A stretch of DNA of 64,000 nt from the NCBI GenBank assembly GCA_013396525.1, contig VWYX01001152.1, positions 62,001 through 126,000 of the forward strand, given 5' to 3'. The translations under genes were made by a program, and so were the position numbers. Position 1 is the first letter of the stretch. Each line of letters begins with the position of its first letter. This document shows positions 35,726 through 46,513 of the stretch, in pieces. A model generated the notes under the pieces. That model was not told the origin of the DNA, did no database searches, and saw only the letters and a list, made by a program, of their open reading frames with translations. Source of the DNA: Chaetorhynchus papuensis. Taxonomy: Eukaryota > Chordata > Aves > Passeriformes > Rhipiduridae.

Positions 35726-36169
35726 TGGCTCCCCGGCAGAGCCAATGAATCAGGAGCGGGCGCGCTGCCCCGGCCCGCGCGGGCGGCAGGGATCGGCCGC
35801 GTGACGCTCCCGCTCCAATGGGCAGCGCGGGCGGGAGCGGCCGCAGGTGCGGGCAGGGCGCGGGGCCGGCGGTGGACCCGGGGGTGGCCGCGGCCGTCGA
35901 GGGGCGGGGAGCGGCGGGCTCCAGGCGGAGCATCAGCTGGGGCACCCCCTGCGTGCCGCTTGCCGGGCAGGAGCTCACACATCCCAAGGGGAAGCATCGA
36001 TTTTGGAGGGAGAGGGATGGTGTGTCCCCACTTAGAGGCTGCGGGGCCAACGCACTTGGCACCTGGGAACTCATTGTGAGTGAGACCTGGTGGGAAGCAG
36101 TGAAGGTTGTTAGAGGTGCTGTCTCAGCCGCCAGGAGGTGAAGGGCAGTGCCCTAAATCTACAGGAATT

Positions 36170-36485
36170 TGGTTCAGGTCTCTTGAACCATGTCACAGGA
36201 TGGGTCAGTTTGGAAGGGACCACAATGAATCATGTGATCCAATCTCCCTGTTAAAGCTGGGTCACCCCAGAGCACATTGCACAGGATTGCATCCAGATGG
36301 TGCTTGAATATCTCCAGTGAGGGAGATTCCACAACATCTCTGGGTGACCTGTTCCAGTGCACAGTCACCAGCACAGAAAAGTTTTTCCTCATGTTCAGAT
36401 GGAACTTCCTGTGCATCACTTTCTGCCTGTTGAAGAGCCTGACTCCATCCTCTTGTCACCCCCTTTAGGCACTTACATACCATGA
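36170..36485 (-). repeat. CR1 LINE 3' fragment (antisense)
   Basis: This is antisense CR1: TTTGGAAGGGACC, TCATGTGATCCAATCTCCCTG, GGGAGATTCCACAACATCTCTG, GACCTGTTCCAGTGC and the GAAAAGTTTTTCCTCATGTTC region. It starts about 200 bp outside the CpG island. Confidence 0.88.
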
Positions 36486-36574
36486 TTAGGTAAACCAATC
36501 TTCTGAATTTCCAAACCTATGAATTCTATCTTCCTAAAACAAAGAAACCTTTTGGAATATGTGATATCTGTGGC

Positions 36575-36978
36575 TTGCTCTGACAGTCTTGCTGGGGGTT
36601 GGTAGGACATCTGGAGATCATCTAGGCCTGTGAGTCAGCTAGGGTGTTTTGCTCAGGACATGAGTTGGGTCTTCAGTAATTCCAGGGATGGAGAGTCCAC
36701 AGCCTGTCTGGGAAACCCTGATCACCCGCACTGCCAAAAAAAAAAAAAAATCTCATGTTTAATGGAAGTGTCTGTTATTCCAATACACGTCCATTTCCTC
36801 TGTCCTGTCACTGGACATCACTGAGAACAATTCCACTCCACCTGCTTTACTCCCACCATCAGTCTTCATCCACATTGGTAAGAGCACCCAGAGTCTTCTC
36901 TAGGCTAAGCAATCACAGATCCCTTAGACAAGTCTCATACATCACATGCCCAGGCTCTTCACCATCTGTATGACTTTT
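36575..36978 (-). repeat. Diverged CR1-like fragment (antisense)
   Basis: Blocks such as GGAGATCATCTAGGCC, GGGATGGAGAGTCCACAGCC and CCTGTCACTGGACATCACTGAG follow CR1 antisense order but are more diverged. A run of 15 As (36736-36750) interrupts it. The minus-strand frame is broken, so it is an old copy. Confidence 0.6.
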
Positions 36979-39900
36979 AATCATCTTCATGGCAACCAGG
37001 TGTTGTAAGGAATGACATGGCTTAATTTTTCAATCCAGTGCTAGGAAACAAGCCTCAGACACCACCAATCCAACAAACCAACCAGCCCCCTGCAATAGCC
37101 CCCCTCTAATGTCACAGTGGATCTTTGCCAGTGCTCTGACACGTTAGCACTGTCTTCACCTATTTCTTTATAGGCAGGACCTTGGACAGTACTGTCCCTT
37201 TTCAGCAGTGATCATAAAAGCTACCAGTACTCTCATCTTCATCTCAAAAATATAGCACTGACGCTCATGCACATTCATGATTGTAGTCAGAAATGTGGAT
37301 AAGCACAATGGCAAGTCAGGAACTTCCCATCTCCTGCTATTTGTACTGCTGTTGAAAAGGCAAAATGACTCAGGCTTTTGCTCATTTTTCTGAGCCTTAA
37401 AAAAAATTAGCATTCAAATCCTCTCTAAAAGGAAGAAGCCTCATGTAGCCAATACTCTACTTCCAACACATCTCTGCTTTGTCCTTTAAGAAAAGATTTT
37501 AGAGCTCTTGTATCAAACGCCAAAGAAGCCAAATAAAAAAAAAAACAGACTAATGAACCAGAATTGTAGCATTTTCCCAAGACTAAATTTTGTTTCTAGC
37601 AGTGCTTATTAGTGAAAACGCAGAATTAATGACTGTTCAGTAATAGCAGCACAGCTGAGATTGCAGCAGAAGAAATACCGTGTTCTTGCCTGATGAGAAG
37701 TGGAACTGCAGGTGCCCAACTGCAAGTGTAGATAAGGGTGCTGCGCAGTCTTTTTTCTATTCCTCCTGTCATTTAGTTTTCTGACTCTTCATGCTCATCG
37801 TTACTGTCTCTTCCTCTTAATAGGGACAGCAGTGGGAATTTTTAAAATACAAAGGAATTCAGCTGAGGGAAGAGGAGAGGTAGCACAGGCATTCATATTG
37901 AGGCTGACCAGAATGAGGATGGAGCTTCATCTGCAGCAGCTGCCCTCTTACGGCTCAGCAGCTGCAGCATCAGCCCCGGGTTTAGTGACACAGAGCCAGA
38001 AACTGCAGTTACAATTAGAGCACAAATTCTGCAGAAATTCATTCTACCAGTCCTTCTCACTTGCCAAATCTTTAGATTTGTGTGTAGCTGCCTGGGGTTT
38101 AACAGACACCTAGAAAGCAACAGCAAAGGAAAGTAAACAACCCTTCTCACTGTAGCTGATTTAGAATTGACAACAAAGAAACAAACAACAACAAAACAAC
38201 AACAGAAAAACAGTCTTGAAAGGAATATTATTGCAGAGTGAAAAGCTTTGAATTCCTGCCAGATCTGTGGTGGTTCAAACAGAAAGAAAGAGAGCAGCTT
38301 TCCTGCACCACTTACGACAATTATGACTATGTTACAAGAATAAATTTGTATGGTTGCATTTGTATGTTAATAAAAATTCTATAAAGAAACAAACTTCTGA
38401 ATTTTTGTCATTTTTTCTGTACTACACTCCCAAAAAAACTTCTCAGGGTTTCAGATCTACAAACCAGCTGCCCAATCTGAGTTTCCAGTGTTGTTGATAC
38501 ACAATTATACTTACAAATTCAGAGTTCAAAGTTGCCAAAAATTGATACTGATTTCCCTTCAAACTCTGATGAATTCCTCTGTTTATCATGTTTCAAAAGA
38601 AATAATATTTTAGGAAAAAGCCTATTTTATATACCTTTCACCATGAAAATAAATTAGAAGCTAAGACTAAAACATTCATGAATGCAGAGTGAAGAAGCCA
38701 CCCCTTCCAGTTACGTGCAAATCTATGGGTATAAATAATTAATAAAGAGTGGATTACTCACCCACTGTGTTCGTATCTTGTACCTATATCACTTTCACAA
38801 GTGATAATTTTAAGATGGAATTAATATTAAGTTGAGGCTGCAGAAAAGCTATGGGGAAATGGCATGTTGTGCCAGTGGAATGGCTTCTGAGGCACCCTCC
38901 TTGCCCACAGTTTGTGCTCTTTTGTCCACCTGTGGCAACCTATCTAGGTTGTCCCTGTACAGACCCTCTCATCTGGTCCTTTTGGTAATGCCTTAGCACA
39001 GCCTTGGTGTTTTGATCATAGAATAAATTCTCTTGAGATACCATATTACACCCTATTTTATGAAGTGTCTTGTTCCTGGACCAGCTCCTATTTCTGTGAG
39101 GAGTAGAGGGGGAAAAAACTCTCAAAGGTTTCCAGTTCAATCTTGTAAGCCACACAAGGAGGGAGGGACAGGCAGACTTCATTCCGATAAATTCCAGGTA
39201 TTGCTTTCTAAATATTGTGTTGGATATGAAGCAGCTTTACTCCAACAAAACTACTCATGAGTCCCAGGCATTATATCCTAGTTTATCCTGCAGATTACAG
39301 TTCTGTTATAATTAAGCAAAATAACCTGCAGTGCCTGCCAAGCCCAGCATTAGTAAGTAATAAAACAGAAATGTGCTCCATGAGATTTGATAAGCTACAT
39401 CCCACAAAGCTTTATCAGAAAGCCATGTTCACCCACTGTAACTGGTAAGCCGTGTCAACTGGTGGAAATCATGAGTGTGCCTTACTGCCCAAAGCTCTTC
39501 CAGGTTATGTTTGTTTTATTTTGCAGTCTGAGAAACAGGTAAACCGAATTTTGCTTTTACTGCACAGATTTTGCTGTGCTGTGTAGAAGAGCACTTCTGC
39601 AGTGGAAGACAAGGCAGTTGTGTCTTTCCACAGACTATTGTAAGGAAAGGAGGAAGCCTAGGTTCCATTCTGCCTTCAGGCATCAGGCTCACAAGTGCTC
39701 ACAGACCCTTGCACTGAAATTCAATTGTCCTGAAGCTGTCTGTGAGGAGCTGGCTGTTCTGAGGCTGGAGGAAAGGAAATGTTTCACTGCAAGTATCCGC
39801 AGGCCTCCTAGCAAGGGCAGCTCTCTCTGCAGCTCATCTGTTTTATTTTCACAGATCCAATATCCCTCTCTAGGCAGGGACGACCTGCCAAGCATATTAA

Positions 39901-42900
39901 TATTGGTGTGCCTTGCAGGTAACAGTGCAGATGTTTTGGTTATGATAGGCTTTACTGCACCTACTGCCCTGCTCAGCCCGTGTTCTCCTTCTTGTAGCTC
40001 AAGTCATAGCTCAGATGGGCCATTCTCTCCTGCAGGGGATAAGTGGGATGTGCTCAGACAGCTGGAGACCACAAAAGCAGGACATGAATATGATTCCACA
40101 TTCCCTTAGATATGAGAGAGAGGACATTCAGATATTCATTCTCTGGTCCTGTACAAAGGCTGTCATCTTATGCTGAACCCTCAGGGCAGGTTGTGTCCAG
40201 TCAAGCCTCAAATATGTAGTGTTTTCCTTCCTGCTGTCTCTTCCATAGTAGAGGGGGATATTGACAGTGGGGATCACCCTGTGCCAGAAGTGTGCTTGCT
40301 CACAGAAGATTTACAGTCACATAAATCACTGCTGCAGAGAGGATCTTGATCAACCAGGTCTATGCCTCTTGAGAAGTCGTGTCATTGAAGTACCAGGCAA
40401 CACACCATAAAAAATTATTACACTGCCTTCTGTGAGGCATTGTTTGCTGTGAGCCAATTTCTTTTATTATATAAACCAGGAGAAACGAACATAATCAGAC
40501 AGGCAGACTAATGTGCACACAGTCCTTCTTCTGGTCTAAAAGAGAAGCTACATCCTCAAAGCCAAGTGCAATTTGAAGGAGATTTTAACTTTTTATGTTA
40601 ATCTGTTAAATGGTTTGAAAGAATACATGATTGAAACCTGTAAAGCAGAGGTTGATGTTAGAGAGACATACAGCTCTAAGACTGGTAGCTCCAAAAAGAA
40701 AGAGAGAAAAGTAGTTTACTCCTTACAGAATAGATCTCTAAGGGATAAATCAAGGATGGGAAGTAGGCAGAAGCAGTATATGCCACAAACTCAACATTCT
40801 TTTTCAGTCTGTGGTTTTCAGTATGCAGTACAGTTGTCAACTATGCTTGCTAGACTCTTCTGGCTAAGGTAAGCAACTTGAGGGTCATGGGAGAGCTGAA
40901 AGGAGAACTCTGAAAATGCTGACAATATGACTGTAAGGAGGTGTTTGCTCTGTGCTGTTGCACAGCAGCAGTTTGGTTTCTTCAAAATTCATAGATGAAC
41001 ATATCCACTTCTACAAAAAACAGCTACAGTCCAACATAACAAGTTCAGATACTGAAGAGTAATTGTAATGACAACATTCATTTAAGAAGGATGTTCCTTC
41101 TTAAAACATCATGGGTCTGGGGAGCCCCTTAAATACACCTTATTATGTTATAGAAACAAACCCAGGTTTATAAAACATGCACAGTTGTCACATAGCACTG
41201 CTGAGTGTATGGAAGAAATGAGTTACCTGCCCTCTAGAGAGAAAGAAAAGTTCCTTGGGGTGAAGGAATTGCCTCTTTTCTTCAAGGTGGTCAGCAGAGA
41301 CTCCTAAAATTTTAACAGCTTCCATTTCTGTTAGGCACTTTAAATACTAAACATCACTTTAAAACTCAGCTCTCATTTAACTTCCAATTAAAATTTTGCT
41401 CTTTAAACAGTTTGCTGTTTTAAAAAATTCATTTTGGATCCACAGTTTGTATAAAACAACAGCTCCTTGAAGTCTGCATGTAACATGCTGGCTTTTAGCC
41501 ATCTTCAGCTTTGAAAAGTTTCCTTTGATAAAGCAAGATATTCTTGCACTGGGATCAGGTTTTTTAGCCTCTAATCTTTCTAAGTCATATTTCTTCAAAG
41601 AAATAATCTTTCCACTTGGACTAGGCTAGAGCTCAGAAATAGCTATTAATATTTAAGTATATGCTATCTGTATAGTGAAGTACTTTTTATCTGGAGGTCT
41701 CAAGACTTTAGGCCAGCTTCAGATCTGACTCTTGAGTTCAACAGAGTTTTTTAAACTGCCTCCTGTGTCAGAAAAAAGGCCACAGGCTCTTTTATCTTCT
41801 GCATGATCAGATTTAAAGTGCTCCAGAGGCCAAATAATCTCAGCGGCTGGAGAGCATGGAGAACAAGGATGATCGATACAGGAATCCTTCTGGCCAGCAC
41901 AAGGACAGGAGGTCAGAACTTTTCACCAGCAACTGAGGTAAATTCATTCCTGCACCTTTGAATGAGGCTGCCCCCGTCACAAAGGTCTTGCTAGTAAATT
42001 GAAAAGGCTGAACTTGCTAACCTGCAGGCCTTCCTTCCCTGAGGGTCTGGCAGTTGCACTTTCCAACAGTTCAAAGGTTATTTCATAGTATGGAAAATTT
42101 TTTCTCTGCAGCATTGAAAACCTTCATAGGTAGCATGCAGCCTTGCTTCAGTGAAAGTCTCTTGTGTCAGAGGCTGTGCGAGTGTGGAATTTGTAAGTCT
42201 GTACTCAATACGAAGTTTTTGTATCCATCCACAATCTTTCTTAGGCAGAGAAAAATTGCCTCTTTTCAGCTCACTTAGGTCAAAATCTCAGTCCAGTGAC
42301 TCTGCCAGGCCTAATCCAAGCCACACTCTTTGCAAGTCCACACGGTTCCTGAAATCCCCATTGGCCACTTGTTCTCAAACGGAACTCAGTGGGACAGAAA
42401 GGAGAAGGGCAGAGGTGAGTGCCACCAGCTTCAAGCACCATTCAGCCCTCTGTGTACTCTGGGCAAACACATGGCACACCCATTCACCAAAAAGAGCAAA
42501 ACTAAACTGCTACAAGAACATGCTATATTTAAGCAAATGGTTTAGAAAGCTAAGCTAAAATGAGAACACCAGGTGTGTTTAAACTGCCAAACATGAATTG
42601 CCCTTCAGTGACAATTGCCTGATGTGCTAGTTCTCTTGCTAGGGTGGTGTTTGAGAATGGAGTGAAGTTCTAAAAGCTCAGTAATATAAATAATAGGCAG
42701 CTTTATGCAATCATACTATACACCTCGTAATGAAACTAACGGGATTTATCTGTACAGATCAAAACAAAATAAGATTTTAGCATTTAAAAAGAACATAACA
42801 GTCATAAATTGGCATCAGCTTGATATGGAAACAAATGTGAAACAATTCACAGTGCTGGTTTTATGATCAGTGTGGGTGGAAGTGATATGCCTGAAGCCTC

Positions 42901-43174
42901 CTCATGAGAGACACAGTTAATGCTGAGGTGCTTCTCTCCAGCAAGAGCTGATTATTAACTTCTTGCTGCTTTTCCTTGATGTCTTCAAGACCAATTTTTG
43001 GATAACATAGGATGGAATGAAAATGAAACTTATAATATCCATATATCTTTCTTGTAACTCAAGTTCCTAGTAAGCAAGTTATCATATATTTTGATAAGTC
43101 CATTATGATAATGAAAAGTACCCAATGTCCTCTGAGCTTGCAGGATACAACAGTCTTTATATCTAATTTAGAAG
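36979..43174. other. Intergenic, no gene recognised
   Basis: This is AT-rich spacer between the MRAP2 CpG island and the CYB5R4 3' end. The longest frame is a 177-codon plus-strand ORF at 39576-40109 with no recognisable domain. No RNA gene was seen. Confidence 0.65.
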
Positions 43175-43345
43175 TTTTTTATAATGAGGGTGGTAAAACC
43201 CTGGAAAATTTCAAGGCTAGATTGGATCTGAGCAACTTGATCTAGTTGAAGATATCCCTGCTTACTGCATGGGGGTTGGACTAGATGGCATTTAAAGGTC
43301 ATTTCCAACCCAAACTTTTCTACGTTTCTATGATTATAACATCCA
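43175..43345 (+). repeat. CR1 LINE 3' end (sense)
   Basis: This reads GAAAATTTCAAGGCTAGATT, then GGGGGTTGGACTAGATGGCA, AAGGTCATTTCCAACCC and a TTTCTATGATTATA tail: the final part of CR1 in sense. Confidence 0.9.
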
Positions 43346-46300
43346 GAAAAAAAAACCCTTACATACAAGGGAGCTAAGGAACTCCAGATGAAGTTGAAGA
43401 ATTTCAGTTCTTCATTTCCTTTTTTTTTCTTTAACATAGCCCTTGGCAGTGGCTCCAGATATTGAAGTTTCTTAGTAGGAAGCAGAGTACAAGTTCATAT
43501 AATGGGGGCAACCCTGTCCTGAAGCAGGTAGAGGTTAAATGGGAGGGAGGGATGTTACAGCAAGATGCCCAAAAGGAGATTTGAGAAACACAAAGTATAA
43601 AAATATAGTCACACATTGTGTCCAGGGAAGACACACCAGCTATCAGTCCCAAGGGGGAAATATAAAAATGCACTAGAAAGCTTGTTCCCAACTCTTACCT
43701 TTGTGACTGTGATTAAATCCTCCATCACGAGCAGTGAGAAAGTAAACTCTGGTGAATTATTGATGAAGTATCCTGTCACTGTGCTACATTGATTAATTTC
43801 AAATACTTCTCTGACTTTCCAGGAGGAAAAAAAAAAACAACCAGCAGGTCAGTTATAGGAATAAAATATAATTGAACTTAATTTTCTTACCATCTTCACA
43901 AAAGCAACAAGGGCACAAAAGCAAGGTATGTTGGGAGAACATAAAACTAGAGATACCAGCACAATCTCATGGTTGAAAAACACCTCTCTCAGATTTTCAA
44001 AAACTTACATTTGGTATCTGAAAAGAAACAAAAGTGGTGGCTGAACTAGTCACAGTGCTACTAGCTAGTACTGAAACTTGCAGGACTGGTGGCACAAGCT
44101 GCTTCTCTGCTGAGAAGCTGACTCAAAGGTTTCCAACGTTGATGGATAGCAATGGGAAGAATTTATGTCATGAAAACCACTCATAAGCAAAATACTGGAC
44201 GACACCCAAGAAAGATGGAGAAAAGATTGCCAAAGCTGGGAAATACAATGTGTACTATGTATTAAACAGTAGGAGAGTGAAGGGAGCTAGGGAGTCAGAC
44301 AATAAACAAGTGACAAGTGGAGTCCTAAATTAATTTAATCAGACAGTAAAAATCACAACAAATTTTGAAGAAGAGTGAAAGGAAAATGCCAAGAGGCTGA
44401 AAATTAAATAAAGGTACAGAGAAAGCACAATGGATTTAATTGCTTTAATTTAAAAATGAAACCATAGGAGGAACATTTATCACTGTAAGGGGAAAAAGAG
44501 ACAAAGAGTTCTCTAGCATCCTTCATTCAGCTTCAATTTGGGCAAGTCAGCTTCAAAGTGTGGGAGAAAGCTACTTGCAGCCACAGTGTGTATGGTTATT
44601 TGAGCCTTATAGTAAGATTCTCTGTGATACCCTCCCACTGCCACAGTACTGGAGAAGATGGTGAGGAACCATGGCAGATATTTGAAGGGTCTTGCCCAAG
44701 CAGTCCATGGCTAAGCCAGGAACCGAAACCAGATGGTGCTTGAAAAACCATGAGCCAAAAGCAGCTGGTACTTGAGACCATTCTTTCTTGCTCATGTGTG
44801 AGTCTGGCCTACATTTTGGCATGGCCAGACTGGTCACCCCCAAGCAGCAGTAGAAGGCAGCCAGAGCTTTGCAAGTCCTCATTTACAGCGGTGGAGAAGA
44901 CCCAGACTCCTGCATATGTTCCCAGATCCTCATGCCTGTGTATCTTCAGAAGCTCTCTGGCTTTCACCAAACACAGCTGGTTACTGTATTCACTGTTAAC
45001 ATCCATCCTGTAAGAGTTGCTTGGTTTCAGTGGCTTCAGAGACCTGCCGTATATAAACATGCTAACTATTACTACTCCAACCAAGGCTTCAGAAACTCAC
45101 ACAGCTTGACTGGAAGTGGAGCTGTCTTCTCAATTCAGCAATGCTGAGTTGTGGGTTAGCCGGGCAGGCAACTGAGCACCACACAACTGCTCACTTGCAC
45201 CCCCTCCAATCAACAGTGGAGCAGGGGAAGAGGAAAGGAAGAGCAAAAGCAGGACAAAAGTTTAATAAGCAGAGGAGAAGTAGAAGAAGAAAGAAAGAAA
45301 ACAAACTGAACCAAACCAAAACAATCACTCACCACCTCCCACAAGTGGACTGATGCCCAGCCATGAGCAAAAAAAAAAGATGGCTCATCTCCCTAAACAC
45401 CCTCCTGTCCATTTTGTTGCTGAACATGACATTATATGGCATGGAATATCCTTTTGCTTAGCTCGTGACACCTGCCTGGTTGTGTCCCCTCCCCACCCTC
45501 AATCTATTCCCTGGTGGGGGTGGACATGAAGAGTGAGAAACCAAGGCCTTGCTGCTGTGCAGACACTGTTCATCTATAGCTGAAACATCAGTGTGTTATC
45601 ACCATTCTTTGGTCACAAACCCTTCAGCTGCCATGAGGAAAATAAAGTGCATTCCAGCCAGGATCAGTACAGGGAAAGTGGAGGGAAAGATGAGAATCAT
45701 TGCCTAGTGGAAACACATCTGTCTGCAATTAAGTGACACATCCACTGTAGGAGCCCTTTCCTGTCCTCCTCCCCCTGACTGTAAGCAGGAGTGAGCTGAA
45801 CAGCCTACACTTGACTGGGTAGTCAAGGAAGGTGAATCATGTATCTCACTTTTCTGCCACCTCCACCACATAGAAAGGTAAAACACCTTCCTGTTAATTG
45901 ATGCTTTTGTTTGAAAGCAGATCAACAATGGCAATTACTGAAAAAACAAATGCATGGAGTGGAAGGAATTGCATTTCCTACAGCATGATTGATGAGGATT
46001 GCCCCAGTTTTGAGACACTCATAATCAGAAGCTGAAGGAAATACTCAGGCTCACACACCATGTGATAGCAAGCAAATTACATTGCTGTGCAACTCCTGAA
46101 GAAGTGTTCAAGTTCAAATCTTACCCTCCCAAAAGAGGAGAGTAGTATCAGGTTAACTTCTAGATGAGCCCTGCTGTTAGGGATGTCATAACTTTAAAAG
46201 GAACAGAGTGTGTTGCACAGCTTACAATTTTCCCATCCCAAGCTCAGGCTTTTCAGTTATTAGAACAATACACAATCCAGTTTAACAGCAAACTGCCTTT

Positions 46301-46434
46301 GTCCACGTCTGCTTATTGAATATGATCATTTATCAACCAACTTAATGGACAGTGTTTGGGTACTGCTTAACGTATGAGGAATGTCAGATTCCTAAGTGTC
46401 AGAAATAACTACAGGGTACAGCCCACGACAAAAA
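43346..46434. other. Intergenic, one possible old SINE
   Basis: Apart from the possible MIR-like element at 44641-44745, nothing is recognised. Purine-rich patches occur at about 45240-45310. Confidence 0.6.
44641..44745 (-). repeat. Possible MIR-like SINE remnant
   Basis: The plus strand has GGGTCTTGCCCAAGCAGTCC, then GGCTAAGCCAGGAACCGAAA and CCAGATGG. These resemble the reverse complement of the tRNA-derived half of the MIR consensus (CTTGCCCAAGGTCACACAGC ... GAGCCGGGATTCGAACCCAGG). It is short and diverged, so the call is tentative. Confidence 0.4.
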
Positions 46435-46437
46435 AGA

Positions 46438-46513
46438 AAAGTCTTGATGGGGGTGTGGAACTAGATGATCTTTAAGGTTGCTTCCAACCCAGACCATTCT
46501 ATGATTCTATATA
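46438..46513 (+). repeat. CR1 LINE extreme 3' end (sense)
   Basis: GTGGAACTAGATGATCTTTA, AGGTTGCTTCCAACCC and the tail CCATTCTATGATTCTATA are recognisable. This is a very short copy consisting of the last ~75 bp with two octamer-tail units. Confidence 0.92.

Larger units (their letters stand above)
35279..35960. promoter_or_regulatory. MRAP2: CpG island, inferred MRAP2 promoter
   Basis: Base composition changes abruptly from AT-rich to very GC- and CpG-rich at about 35279 and falls back by about 35960. The island holds several GC boxes (GGGCGGG at 35694 and 35708, GGGGCGGGG near 35896), CCAAT motifs (35742, 35815) and a TGACGC CRE-like motif near 35800. No coding frame fits a known protein. 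It is the only CpG island in the window and lies upstream of MRAP2, so it is assigned to MRAP2. It could also drive a divergent plus-strand transcript. Confidence 0.7.

Noticed and set aside
35279..36141. Several frames of 78-266 codons on both strands, with Ala-Glu-Pro-Ser-Arg repeats
   Set aside because: GC-rich CpG-island DNA lacks stop codons, and the pentamer array is open in every frame; the frames overlap each other and match no protein family.
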